A stretch of DNA of 64,000 bases from an uncultured Oscillospiraceae bacterium (GCA_934659425.1 CAKUHU010000001.1:310001-374000); one strand, 5' to 3'; positions 53,315-62,427 are shown, numbered from the stretch's first letter. The notes: generated by a model from the letters alone, not told the origin. Made by a program: numbers and translations.

Positions 53315-54520
53315 ATGGGCGAAAAGTTGGGTGTATACATCCACATTCCCTTTTGCAAGGCCAAGTGTGATTACTGTGACTTTTACTCTCTCCCGGGCCG
53401 GGAGGGAGATATGGATGACTACCTGAAGGCTCTGGTCGCGCATATCAGAGAGACTGCGCCGCTGGCAAAAGGGTGGCAGGTGGACACGGTGTATATTGGC
53501 GGCGGCACTCCCAGTGTTTTTGGTGCAAAGCGGCTGGGGGTTCTTTTAGGAGAGGTGCATCGCCGGTTTGATGTGGCGCGGGATGCGGAGATTACCTGTG
53601 AGGCCAATCCTGAGAGCGCAGATCAGCAATTTCTTGCCGCCATCCGCCGTTCCAAGGTGAACCGGCTGTCCCTGGGGATGCAGTCGGCTTGCCCGGGGGA
53701 ACTCCATGCGGTCCACCGCCTTCATGAGTTTCCCCAGGTTGTGGAAGCGGTCCAGGCTGCTCGGAAGGCCAAGATCAAGAATGTATCTCTGGATCTGATC
53801 TATGGCTTGCCCGGTCAAAGCATGGAGAGCTGGCAGGAGAGCGTGGAGGCGGCGCTGTCTCTTAAGCCGGAGCATCTTTCCTGTTACGGTTTGAAGGTGG
53901 AGCCGGGTACTCCTTTGGATGGCCGGGTGATGCGGGGAGAAGTCTTGCCGAGCGATGACCAACAGGCGGATATGTACCTTTGGATGGTGGACAGGCTGGC
54001 CCAGGCGGGCTATCCTCAATATGAGATCTCCAACTTTGCCAGGCCGGGATTTCAATCCCGCCACAATCTGAAATATTGGATGGGGAAGCCCTATATTGGA
54101 TTTGGCCCTGGTGCCCACTCTGACTTTGGTGGGCGGCGCTACTCTTTTGTACGCAGTCTGGACCAATATATTGCCGGTATTTTGGGGGGAGGGGCCGTCA
54201 TTGATGAATCTGAGCTCATTCCTCCGCGGGAACGGGGCAGCGAGTATTTGATGCTCCGGTTGCGAACGGTTCGGGGAATTGAGGAGTGGGAGTACCGCCG
54301 GGAGTTTTCCATGAATTTTGATCCATTGGAGCAAAAGCTAGAGGAATATGAGCGTCAGGGGTGGGCGGTGAAGAAAAACTGCCGGTGGCAGTTGACGCCC
54401 AAGGGATTTTTGGTGTCCAACCAGTTGATCGGGGATCTGCTCACCGTCCAGGAGGCCAGCAGCTTCCAGGGGAGGCTGCCCAGACTTCGCTCCGAAGGAA
54501 AGATATGGAAAGAAAAATAA
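53315..54520 (+). CDS. hemW: HemW-like radical SAM protein
   Basis: A 401-residue radical SAM protein of the coproporphyrinogen III oxidase-like family: YIHIPFCKAKCDYCDFYS with CxxxCxxC near residue 16, the GGGTPSVF motif, and the HemW C-terminal domain (about 310-385). HemW proteins are thought to act in heme insertion; oxygen-independent HemN has an extra N-terminal region that is missing here. ATG 53315 with AGGTGG upstream is preferred to a frame from 53270. Confidence 0.9.
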   Translation: MGEKLGVYIHIPFCKAKCDYCDFYSLPGREGDMDDYLKALVAHIRETAPLAKGWQVDTVYIGGGTPSVFGAKRLGVLLGEVHRRFDVARDAEITCEANPESADQQFLAAIRRSKVNRLSLGMQSACPGELHAVHRLHEFPQVVEAVQAARKAKIKNVSLDLIYGLPGQSMESWQESVEAALSLKPEHLSCYGLKVEPGTPLDGRVMRGEVLPSDDQQADMYLWMVDRLAQAGYPQYEISNFARPGFQSRHNLKYWMGKPYIGFGPGAHSDFGGRRYSFVRSLDQYIAGILGGGAVIDESELIPPRERGSEYLMLRLRTVRGIEEWEYRREFSMNFDPLEQKLEEYERQGWAVKKNCRWQLTPKGFLVSNQLIGDLLTVQEASSFQGRLPRLRSEGKIWKEK

Positions 54521-54547
54521 CATGATCTGGAAAAATCCGGAGGTCGG

Positions 54548-54576
54548 TTTACACCGCTGTCGGGCTGTGATATGAT
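54548..54576 (+). promoter_or_regulatory. Promoter of the NAGPA/SLH gene
   Basis: TTTACA (54548-54553), a 17-bp spacer and TATGAT (54571-54576). The -10 touches the left arm of the terminator at 54577, so a transcript from here lacks about the first six bases of that arm. Confidence 0.6.
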
Positions 54577-54614
54577 GGTGCGTATCGGGGATGTCCCCGG
54601 TACGCACCGTTTTT
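54577..54614 (+). terminator. Terminator of the hemW-like gene
   Basis: Arms 54577-54590 and 54595-54608 pair over about 14 bp with one weak position, and GTTTTT follows. It ends read-through from hemW while the adjacent promoter restarts transcription. Confidence 0.8.
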
Positions 54615-54634
54615 CCAAAGAAACAGGAGGGATT

Positions 54635-57600
54635 ATGAGACACTGGGGAAAAAAGTTATTTGCGGCAGGGCTGGCTCTGTCGCTTTTGGCAGGGCAGGGG
54701 GCGCTGGCCTCGGAAGCCCTGGGACATGACCTTCACGCCGCTACCACAGTCCTTTCAGAGGGGACCGCGGTGACGAGAGGATATTTTTGGAGCGATACAT
54801 ATAATGATTTGCGGACAGAGCGATATGTGACTTATACACCCAATGATATGGTGAGTCCCGCCGTGGCCTATGGAGATACGGTGCTCACCCGGGCCACCCT
54901 GTCCGCTATGGCCCGAAAGATAGAGGCAGAGGGAAAGCGTGTGGTAGGGGGGACCAATGGGGACTTTTATGTCCTGACCACGGGGCAGCCCCTTGGAATG
55001 GTGGTGACGAATGGGTATCTGCGTTCCTCCTCCTCTTATCACTATGCGGTGGGCTTCCGGGCCGACGGCACTGCTTTTGTAGGGACACCCAACCTCTATA
55101 TTTCCGCCGCCATGTTGGGCGAGCGGGTCACCATTTTTGGCGGAATCAATAAGGTCCGGCAGATCCGAACAGCGGACGGGGGCGGTCTGACGCTGCTTAC
55201 CGAAGATTTTGGATCGACTACCCAGAATACCACCCCTGGGGTGGATGTTTTCCTGCGGCCTGTGCTGGAGGACTTGGGAGAGACTGTCCCCGCGGAGGAG
55301 AGCGGACTGGATTGTGACCTGACCCTTTCGGCCTTACCGAAAATCGGCGGTCGGGTAAGGTGCGTAGTGGATCGTGTCTCTGAGGCGGCCGGTTCCAATC
55401 CCATCTCGGAGGGATGCTTTGTTTTGACCATGAACGGTCAGGATGACGAGGGGACCTTGAACATGCTTCGGTCTCTCCAGCCAGGGGATGAGGTCAGCAT
55501 TGATGTGACCAGTGAGGATCCCCGCTGGGCGGAAGCGACAGAAGCTTTGGGGGCGATGTACCGCCTGCTGGAAAATGGAAAGGCGGGCTCTAACCTCAGT
55601 ACGGAACAGACTGCCAGGACTGCTATTGGCATCAAAGAGGATGGCACAGTGATCTTCTATACCATCGACGGGAAGCAGTCCGGTGTCAGCGTGGGGGCCT
55701 CTTTGGCCCAGGTGGCGGCTCGGCTGGCTGAGCTGGGCTGTGTAGAGGCGGTGGGCCTGGATGGAGGCGGTTCCACTACTCTGGGGATTACCACCCCCGG
55801 GCAGAACGCCATGGCGGTTGTCAACAGCCCCTCTGACGGCAGCGAGCGGGCCAATTCCACCGCCATCTTCCTGACCACGGAACTGTCCGCCACCGGTGTG
55901 CCCGCTTATTTGCAGGTGGAGCCGGGGGATGCGCTGCTGCTGGCAGGGGCGTCCCTGCCGCTGAAGGCCTATCAGGTGGACACGGGCTACCGCACGATAG
56001 GAACAGTCGATGATGTGATCTATAGAGTGTCCGGCGGCGGTAGCATTGCAGGAAGCGTTTTCACCGCCGGTCAGGAGAGCGGGACCACCACGGTGACCGC
56101 TGTGCAGGGAAGGCTGACGGGCACGGCTGTGATCACGACGGTCCGCACGCCGGATGAGATCGCGGTGACCAATGAAAAGACGGGAGGGACCGTGCGTGCC
56201 CTGGCACTGGCCCCGGGGGAGAGCGTCTCGCTCCAGGCGGCCAGCTTTTGGCGGAAGTTACCCTTGCAGTCGCAGGATACCGACTATATTTGGCGCTGTG
56301 ATGAAGCGGTGGGAACGGTAACAGAGGACGGCCTTTTTACCGCCGGAGATCAGACGGCTTCAGGAGAGTTGACGGTCACGGCGGGGGAGCGGACGCTGAC
56401 CATCCTGGTGAACGTGGCGGGACACATCCTTTGCCTGGAGGACATGGAGGGAGAGGGAACTGTCTTTACTTCCACCCAGAGCGCCGGGGCGGAGCTGGAT
56501 ACGGACCTGACCCATGTCCATAACGGGCGCCAGAGCTTAAAGGTAGACTATGCCGCCGGAGAAGATGGCGTGGCGGTTTTGAAGGCGGATATTGCCATTC
56601 CCGCTGGAGAGAAGTATGTGGGCATATGGGTCTATGGGGACCAGTCAGGCAGCGCCTTGACCGCGGTATTTACAGACGGGAAGAGCGAGAGAATGGAAAA
56701 TATCTGCGGTCTGGGCTTTACCGGCTGGAAGCATGTGCTGGTGGCCATACCGCAGGGGTATAATACCCTGCAAGAGCTGCGGTTTATCTACGGCGGCGGG
56801 GAGAGCCGCACCGGAATGATTTGGCTGGATCAGCTCACCACTTCCAACGAGGAGATGACAGATACCACGCCACCCGAGATCCGCATCCGGGTGACGGGCA
56901 GTCAGCTCACGGCCACAGTCAGTGACAATGTGGACCGGAGCCTCTCTGCCGGCTCGGTCAGCCTCCAGCTCGATGGGGTCTCCCTGACTGGGAACTGGAA
57001 GGAGTCCACAGGGACTCTGACAGCTACACTGCCGTCCCTGGGAGAGACCGGTCACCGTCTGACAGTGACCGCAGTGGACGCCAGCGGCAATGTGGGCCGG
57101 GCCTCCTATGATCTGGCGGGGACGACCACGGTGGAATTTGCCGATATGGAGGATCACTGGGCGGCCAGTTATGCGGGCTATCTTTATGAGCAGGGAGTGA
57201 CCCAGGGGGTATCCGACGGCGAGATCCTCTATTACCGGCCTGATTCCAATATCACTCGGGCGGAGTTTTTCGCCATGGTGGCTCGGTGGATGGGGCTGGA
57301 TTTGAGCCAATATGAGGCGGTGGAGCTGCCCTTTGCGGATACCGGGGAGATCCCCAGCTGGGCGCTTTCCGCGGTAAAGGCCATGTATGCGAAGGGGATC
57401 GTGCAGGGAAGTCTGGACGGCGGTGCCCTCTATGCCTATCCCCGATCCGGCATCAGCCGGACGGAGGTCATGACCATCCTGGGCCGGACCCAGCTGAAGG
57501 GGTATCCGGAGGCGGAGCTGTCCGCCTTTATCGATGCAGCTCAGGTGTCGGCCTGGGCGGAGAGCTATGTCCGAAGCTTGCTGGGCCAGGGCATCATTAA

Positions 57601-57682
57601 CGGTTATGAGGATGGCACTCTGCGGCCCAACGCCTCTATGACCCGCAGCGAAGTGGCGAAAGTGCTGTACGTCCTGCGCTGA
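54635..57682 (+). CDS. Large surface protein: NAGPA phosphodiester glycosidase domain plus SLH repeats
   Basis: A 1015-residue secreted protein. After a signal peptide (about 1-26) comes an NAGPA (phosphodiester glycosidase/exopolysaccharide) domain (about 45-420) with VVGGTNGDFYVLTTGQPLGMVV and AVGLDGGGSTTL. Beta-rich modules follow: Ig-like Big_2 segments (about 430-590), a carbohydrate-binding-like domain (about 600-745) and a short Ig-like unit (about 755-835). The C terminus has three SLH repeats (about 843-1015) that anchor to the wall. NAGPA domains remove GlcNAc from phosphodiesters in animals; the bacterial substrate is unknown, perhaps a wall polymer. ATG 54635 has CAGGAGGG upstream. 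Confidence 0.88.
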   Translation: MRHWGKKLFAAGLALSLLAGQGALASEALGHDLHAATTVLSEGTAVTRGYFWSDTYNDLRTERYVTYTPNDMVSPAVAYGDTVLTRATLSAMARKIEAEGKRVVGGTNGDFYVLTTGQPLGMVVTNGYLRSSSSYHYAVGFRADGTAFVGTPNLYISAAMLGERVTIFGGINKVRQIRTADGGGLTLLTEDFGSTTQNTTPGVDVFLRPVLEDLGETVPAEESGLDCDLTLSALPKIGGRVRCVVDRVSEAAGSNPISEGCFVLTMNGQDDEGTLNMLRSLQPGDEVSIDVTSEDPRWAEATEALGAMYRLLENGKAGSNLSTEQTARTAIGIKEDGTVIFYTIDGKQSGVSVGASLAQVAARLAELGCVEAVGLDGGGSTTLGITTPGQNAMAVVNSPSDGSERANSTAIFLTTELSATGVPAYLQVEPGDALLLAGASLPLKAYQVDTGYRTIGTVDDVIYRVSGGGSIAGSVFTAGQESGTTTVTAVQGRLTGTAVITTVRTPDEIAVTNEKTGGTVRALALAPGESVSLQAASFWRKLPLQSQDTDYIWRCDEAVGTVTEDGLFTAGDQTASGELTVTAGERTLTILVNVAGHILCLEDMEGEGTVFTSTQSAGAELDTDLTHVHNGRQSLKVDYAAGEDGVAVLKADIAIPAGEKYVGIWVYGDQSGSALTAVFTDGKSERMENICGLGFTGWKHVLVAIPQGYNTLQELRFIYGGGESRTGMIWLDQLTTSNEEMTDTTPPEIRIRVTGSQLTATVSDNVDRSLSAGSVSLQLDGVSLTGNWKESTGTLTATLPSLGETGHRLTVTAVDASGNVGRASYDLAGTTTVEFADMEDHWAASYAGYLYEQGVTQGVSDGEILYYRPDSNITRAEFFAMVARWMGLDLSQYEAVELPFADTGEIPSWALSAVKAMYAKGIVQGSLDGGALYAYPRSGISRTEVMTILGRTQLKGYPEAELSAFIDAAQVSAWAESYVRSLLGQGIINGYEDGTLRPNASMTRSEVAKVLYVLR

Positions 57683-57694
57683 GAAAAGATCTGC

Positions 57695-57730
57695 AAAACC
57701 GGCAGGCCCCGTAAGGGCCTGCCGGTTTTT
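57695..57730 (+). terminator. Terminator of the NAGPA/SLH gene
   Basis: A perfect 15-bp hairpin (57695-57709/57715-57729) with a T-run, directly after the stop. Confidence 0.93.
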
Positions 57731-57762
57731 GGAATGACTGCGGCGAAAAGGGACAAAAGCTC

Positions 57763-57791
57763 TTGACTTCCCTTCCGCTTTTGTAGATACT
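57763..57791 (+). promoter_or_regulatory. Possible promoter of the aldo-keto reductase
   Basis: TTGACT (57763-57768), a 17-bp spacer and GATACT (57786-57791), about 95 nt before the start. The -10 is weak; a TATGAT five bases further right would need a 22-bp spacer. Confidence 0.4.
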
Positions 57792-57885
57792 ATGATTGAG
57801 AAAGGTTGAAATCATTTCCAATAAGCTGTTGAGAATTTCAATATGCTGTGCGGTACCAGTAAGATGGAAAAGGGAGAGGTAAAAG

Positions 57886-59028
57886 ATGAAAAAGTTAGGC
57901 TTCGGATGTATGCGCCTGCCGCTATTGAAGAACGATGACCCCACTTCTTTTGACTTTGAGAAGATCGAGACACTGTTTGACCGTTTCTTGGAAAAGGGTT
58001 TTACTTATTTTGATACAGCCTATACTTATCACGGTTACCATTCGGAGGAGGCGGTGCGCAAGGCACTGGTGGAGCGCCACCCCAGAGAGTCCTTCCAGCT
58101 GGCCACCAAGCTTCCGGTCCGGGAATGCAGCAGCGAAGAGGATTTGGAGAAGATTTTCCAAGAGCAGCTCCAGAACTGCGGCGTGACCTACTTTGACTAC
58201 TATCTGCTCCATAATCTGGGCCAGATGGTGTATGACCGGTGCGGCAAGTATGATGTGTTCCATTTCCTTCAGCGCAAGAAGCATGAGGGAAAGATCAAGC
58301 AGGGGGGCTTCTCCTTCCATGATACGCCTGAGCTGCTGGAGGAGATTTTGGAGAAATACGGCGACTGCGTGGACTTTGTCCAGCTCCAAATCAACTATCT
58401 GGACTGGGAGCAGCCCACCGTGCAGTCCCGCCGTTGTCTGGAGATCGCCAACCGCCATCATAAGCCGGTGATTGTCATGGAGCCGGTGAAGGGTGGAACG
58501 CTGGCCAAAGTGTCTCCCGAGGTGGAGGAGAAGCTGCGTGCCGTCCATCCGGAGGATAGCCCCGCAAAATGGGCGATGCGGTATGCTGCCGGTCAGGAAG
58601 GGGTCGTGATGGTGTTGAGCGGCATGAACTCCATGGAGCAGGTGGAGGAGAATACCGAGACTTTCCTGCACCTCCAGCCGCTCACTGAGGAGGAGCACGC
58701 CGTCATCCGGGAGGTGCGTGAGATTATCAACCGGGAGACGCCCATCGCCTGTACCGGTTGTGAGTACTGTACCCACGGCTGCCCCAAGCACATCGCCATC
58801 CCCCAGTATTTCGCACTCTACAACAGTACTGCGCAGCTCACCCAGGGCGGATTTAACAGCCGGGGGGTATATTACCGGAACATCTCCCTGGCTGCGGGGA
58901 GCAAGGCCAGCGAGTGTATCGGCTGCGGTGCCTGCGAAAATGCCTGCCCCCAGCATTTGCCCATCCGGGACTATCTGAAGGATGTGGTGGAAAAGCTGGA
59001 GAATCTGCCCCTGCCGGCCAGGAGGTAA
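57886..59028 (+). CDS. Aldo-keto reductase fused to a ferredoxin-like domain
   Basis: A 380-residue protein: an AKR TIM barrel (about 1-275; YFDTAYTYHGYHSEEAVRKAL, catalytic Asp/Tyr region at the N terminus) followed by a 4Fe-4S ferredoxin part with two cysteine clusters, CTGCEYCTHGCP (near 287-298) and CIGCGACENACP (near 345-356). The fusion suggests electron exchange between NAD(P)H-type reduction and ferredoxin, usual in anaerobes. The substrate is unknown. Confidence 0.92.
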   Translation: MKKLGFGCMRLPLLKNDDPTSFDFEKIETLFDRFLEKGFTYFDTAYTYHGYHSEEAVRKALVERHPRESFQLATKLPVRECSSEEDLEKIFQEQLQNCGVTYFDYYLLHNLGQMVYDRCGKYDVFHFLQRKKHEGKIKQGGFSFHDTPELLEEILEKYGDCVDFVQLQINYLDWEQPTVQSRRCLEIANRHHKPVIVMEPVKGGTLAKVSPEVEEKLRAVHPEDSPAKWAMRYAAGQEGVVMVLSGMNSMEQVEENTETFLHLQPLTEEEHAVIREVREIINRETPIACTGCEYCTHGCPKHIAIPQYFALYNSTAQLTQGGFNSRGVYYRNISLAAGSKASECIGCGACENACPQHLPIRDYLKDVVEKLENLPLPARR

Positions 59029-59040
59029 GAAAAAGAGAAA

Positions 59041-59080
59041 GAAAGCCCGTCCCCGCGTTTCGCGGAGACGGGCTTTCTTT
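59041..59080. terminator. Terminator, aldo-keto reductase / gluQ
   Basis: Arms 59041-59051 and 59067-59077 enclose an inner helix (59053-59057/59061-59065). T-rich sequence follows rightward and A-rich sequence leads in. It lies between convergent genes. Confidence 0.88.
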
Positions 59081-59083
59081 GTA

Positions 59084-60007
59084 TCAGGTGAGGAGGGAGG
59101 CCTCCACCGTAATGTCCTCCCGGGGGACCCGGCGCCAGTCAAAGCGTGCCGCCAGCTCCCAAGGGGAGATGGGGGCAGCTGTCGCCTGCTGTCCAGCCAA
59201 CTGGGCCAGCAGGCCGATGAGCTGCTCCGGCGCATACCGCCGCCGGAGGGCGCCCATGTCCAGATCGGCATCCCGCTTGGCCAGCCTTCGACCGTCGGGG
59301 GCCAGCAGGAGGGGGACGTGGTAAAACTGGGGGGCCTTCAGAGCCAAGGCCTCATAGAGCCAAAGCTGCCGGGGGGCGGAGGAGAGCAGGTCCCGGCCCC
59401 GGACCACTTGGGTGACCCCCATTTCGGCGTCGTCCACCACCACCGCCAGCTGATAAGCCCAGGCGCCGTCACTGCGGCGGATAGGAAAATCGCCGCACTC
59501 CCGGGCCAGGTCTTGGCGGTAGGCGCCCTGAAGTCCGTCGGTAAAGAAGATGGTCTGCGAGGGCACCCGCACCCGCCAGCTGGGGGGGTGCTCCCGGGCA
59601 AGGGCTTCGACCTGGGCTGAGGTCAGCCCGGCGCAGGGGCAGGAGGGGGAGCGATCGTGGCCGTGGGGGGCCTCGTTGAGCCGCTGGATGCGGGTGCAGA
59701 AGCAGGGGTAGACCAGCCCCTTCTCCCGCAGCTTGTCAAAGGCGGCGGCATAGAGCCGCCCCCGGTTGCTCTGCCAGAAGGAGGGGGTGTCGCCCCCTTC
59801 GTCCCAGTCCAGCCCCAGCCACTCCAAGTCCTCCATGAGCTGCCAGGCATAGGCGGGCTGACAGCGCACCGGGTCCAGATCTTCCACCCGGAGGATCAGC
59901 GTTCCTCCGGCGGCGCGGACGGACAGCCAGGCCAAGAGGGCGGAAAACAGGTTGCCCAGGTGCATCCGCCCGCTGGGGCTGGGGGCAAACCGGCCTTTCA
60001 TGGGCAT
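59084..60007 (-). CDS. gluQ: Glutamyl-Q tRNA(Asp) synthetase
   Basis: A 307-residue paralogue of the GluRS catalytic domain that attaches glutamate to queuosine in tRNA-Asp. It has the class I HIGH-like HLGN motif in PSPSGRMHLGNLFS, KMSKS replaced by LAKRD, the zinc cysteines CFC and CPC, and lacks an anticodon-binding domain, as expected. ATG 60007 is preferred over GTG 60016 given the AAGGAGGTG site. Confidence 0.93.
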   Translation of the reverse strand: MPMKGRFAPSPSGRMHLGNLFSALLAWLSVRAAGGTLILRVEDLDPVRCQPAYAWQLMEDLEWLGLDWDEGGDTPSFWQSNRGRLYAAAFDKLREKGLVYPCFCTRIQRLNEAPHGHDRSPSCPCAGLTSAQVEALAREHPPSWRVRVPSQTIFFTDGLQGAYRQDLARECGDFPIRRSDGAWAYQLAVVVDDAEMGVTQVVRGRDLLSSAPRQLWLYEALALKAPQFYHVPLLLAPDGRRLAKRDADLDMGALRRRYAPEQLIGLLAQLAGQQATAAPISPWELAARFDWRRVPREDITVEASLLT

Positions 60008-60295
60008 ACTGGACACCTCCTTATATGGAGAATCTGTCAGGCTCCGATGAAGAACAGGATCTTACTCTTCTGCTTGCAGACCATTTTGGTCTTCACGTCC
60101 AGGGGCAATAGAGGCATATTGCGGTAGAGCTGTTTTTGGGTGATGAAGGCAGGCCATGGAGCAGGGCGGGTCCAGCAGTCCGCCCCGGTTTACCGGGTTA
60201 ATTCCGAGCGCACCCTCCTGCTCCATAAGAACGGCGATGAGGAGAGAAGGCCCGGCAGACCCGGCATTTCTCAGCCGGGGTCTTACCTCCGCCCT
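60008..60295. other. Gap between lysA and gluQ
   Basis: About 290 bases with no firm gene. On the minus strand a short frame near 60100-60040 ends in MVCKQKSKILFFIGA and could be a remnant or tiny protein, but it has no ribosome site. A GC-rich inverted repeat lies near 60250-60285, just past the lysA stop, in terminator position. Confidence 0.4.
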
Positions 60296-61555
60296 TTAGT
60301 CAAATATCATGGTGGAGAAGTAGTCCTCCGGGGTCTCCGCCCGGCGGATCAGGCGGACAGAGCCGTCCTCCTGGAGCAGCAGCTCCGCCGAGCGCAGCTT
60401 GCCGTTGTAGTTGTAGCCCATGGAGAAGCCGTGGGCACCGGCATCGTGGATCACCAGCAGATCGCCGATCTCGATTTCGGGCAGCATCCGGTCTACAGCG
60501 AACTTGTCGTTGTTCTCGCAAAGGGAGCCCACCACGTCGTATTGGTGATCACAGGGGGCATCCTCCTTGCCCATGACGGTGATGTGGTGGTAGGCCCCGT
60601 ACATGGCCGGGCGCATCAGGTTGGCGGCGCAGGCATCCACCCCCACATACTCCTTGTAGATGTGCTTGAAGTGGAGGACTTTTGTCACCAGGCATCCGTT
60701 GGGGCCCAGCATATAGCGGCCCAGCTCGGTGTAGAGGGCCACGTCGCCCATGCCGGCGGGGATCAGGATCTTCTCAAACTGCTCCCGGACCCCCTCGCCG
60801 ATGGCGGCGATGTCGTTGGCGGGCTGGTCGGGGCGATAGGGGATGCCCACGCCGCCGGAGAGGTTGATGAAGCAGATGTCACAGCCCGTCTCCCGCTCCA
60901 GGTCCACCGCCAGCTGGAAGAGGATGCCCGCCAGGGCGGGGTAGTAGTCGTTGGACAGGGTGTTGGATGCCAGAAAAGCGTGGATGCCAAAGCGCTTGGC
61001 ACCCATGGCTTTTAGCTTTTTAAAGCCCTCGAAGAGCTGCTCGCGGGTGAAGCCGTATTTGGAGTCGCCTGGGGTGTCCATGACTTGGAAGCCCTCCTTG
61101 CTCTCCCCCAGTTGGAACACGCCGCCGGGGTTGAAGCGGCAGGAGATGGTTTCGGGGATATAACCCAAGGTGTCCTTCAAAAAGTCGATGTGGGTGAAGT
61201 CATCCAAGTTGATGACCGCCCCTAATTTGGCGGCCAGTTCGTACTCGGCGGCGGGGGTCTCGTTGGAAGAGAACATGATCTCGCTGTCGGAAAAGCCGCA
61301 CTTGTTCGAGAGCATCAGCTCAGTCAGGGAGGAGCAGTCGGTGCCGCAGCCCTCCTCCCGGAGAATTTTCAAGATGGCGGGAGTAGGGGTGGCTTTGACA
61401 GCGAAATATTCCTTATAGCCGGGATTCCACGCGAAGGCGGCCTTCAGCCGGCGGGCGGTCTCCCGAATGCCCTTCTCATCGTAAAGGTGGAACGGGGTGG
61501 GATATTGTTCGGTGATATTCTGGAGTTGCTGGAGGGTCACGAAGGGCTTTTTCAT
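60296..61555 (-). CDS. lysA: Diaminopimelate decarboxylase
   Basis: PLP enzyme for the last step of lysine synthesis. The 419-residue product has the PLP lysine Lys54 in EYFAVKAT, the phosphate-binding Gly motif in LSGGVGIPYRP, and the C-terminal barrel with GSLCENNDKFA, whose Cys and Glu complete the active site. It is slightly divergent from Bacillus LysA; related decarboxylases of other diamines are the alternative. Start ATG 61555. Confidence 0.88.
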   Translation of the reverse strand: MKKPFVTLQQLQNITEQYPTPFHLYDEKGIRETARRLKAAFAWNPGYKEYFAVKATPTPAILKILREEGCGTDCSSLTELMLSNKCGFSDSEIMFSSNETPAAEYELAAKLGAVINLDDFTHIDFLKDTLGYIPETISCRFNPGGVFQLGESKEGFQVMDTPGDSKYGFTREQLFEGFKKLKAMGAKRFGIHAFLASNTLSNDYYPALAGILFQLAVDLERETGCDICFINLSGGVGIPYRPDQPANDIAAIGEGVREQFEKILIPAGMGDVALYTELGRYMLGPNGCLVTKVLHFKHIYKEYVGVDACAANLMRPAMYGAYHHITVMGKEDAPCDHQYDVVGSLCENNDKFAVDRMLPEIEIGDLLVIHDAGAHGFSMGYNYNGKLRSAELLLQEDGSVRLIRRAETPEDYFSTMIFD

Positions 61556-61751
61556 ACGCGCACCTGATTTCTCTTTGGTTTGGGGAATATGTCGAATTAT
61601 AGCCCATGGAGGGCTGGACTGTCAATGCTTTCTCCCCCAGAGCGGCTGGGCCGCCCGGAGGTACAGCAGATCATTTTTCCCACAAAAGGGGTGCTTGATT
61701 CCCAAGAGCGGAATATTAGGGCTGTCTGAGGGCTCCGCGCCCCGTCTAAAA

Positions 61752-61778
61752 TTAGCACTCCAAAATAAAGAGTGCTAA
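61752..61778. promoter_or_regulatory. CIRCE element (HrcA operator)
   Basis: TTAGCACTC and GAGTGCTAA with a 9-nt spacer form an exact CIRCE repeat. HrcA represses through it at normal temperature. It lies 210 nt before hsp20 and 197 nt from lysA, and most likely controls hsp20. Confidence 0.95.
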
Positions 61779-61920
61779 CATTTACAATTTGGACACATTT
61801 TGTGGTATATTTGTTCACAGCTGCCGTATATACTAACAATCAGAAAGCAGGACAAGAGGTCGATGGCCTTCGGACCGGATACCTCAGAAAGGGGAGGAGC
61901 TCCATGAGAATTCCTCAAAG

Positions 61921-61947
61921 TTAGCAAATGAAAAGTGAGATTGCTAA
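61921..61947. promoter_or_regulatory. Degenerate second CIRCE-like element
   Basis: TTAGCAAAT, a 9-nt spacer and GATTGCTAA keep the CIRCE length and outer arms, with three changed inner positions. It lies 40 nt before hsp20. A tiny frame, ATG 61904 to TAG 61924 with a good ribosome site, overlaps its left edge. Confidence 0.55.
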
Positions 61948-61987
61948 TTCTTGGACAAAAAATTGAAATCAAAAAGGAGAAATTTTT

Positions 61988-62416
61988 ATGTTTGGTATGC
62001 TTCCCTTTGACCGCAGCGACAACAACGTGTTCGATACCTTTGACAGCTTTGCCCGGGACTTTTTCCGCAAGTCCAATACCGATCTGCCCGCCTTCCGCAC
62101 CGACATCCGGGATGACGGAGACAGCTACCTGCTGGAGGCGGAGTTGCCCGGCTTCCAGAAGGAGGACATCACCTTGGATCTGAAGGACGGAATCCTGACC
62201 ATCACCGCCACCCACACCCAGAGCGATGAGCAGAAGGATGACCAGGGGAACTATATCCGCCGGGAGCGCCGGTTCGGCTCCTTCCAGCGCAGCTTTGATG
62301 TCACCGGAATCGACGAGGGCGGGATCACCGCCGCTTATGAAAATGGTGTGCTGGCGCTGAGGTTGCCCAAGGCTAAGCCCGCCGAGCCGGAGGTCCACCG
62401 CATCGCCATCCAGTGA
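61988..62416 (+). CDS. hsp20: Hsp20/alpha-crystallin small heat-shock protein
   Basis: A 142-residue ATP-independent chaperone. The alpha-crystallin domain (about 38-132; AELPGFQKEDITLDLKDGILTITA and the A-x-x-x-N-G-V-L motif AAYENGVLALRLPK) is preceded by a short N-terminal arm. The C-terminal IxI-like anchor reads HRIAIQ. AAAGGAG precedes ATG 61988. The CIRCE elements upstream point to HrcA control. Confidence 0.95.
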   Translation: MFGMLPFDRSDNNVFDTFDSFARDFFRKSNTDLPAFRTDIRDDGDSYLLEAELPGFQKEDITLDLKDGILTITATHTQSDEQKDDQGNYIRRERRFGSFQRSFDVTGIDEGGITAAYENGVLALRLPKAKPAEPEVHRIAIQ

Positions 62417-62427
62417 GAAAACGATGG

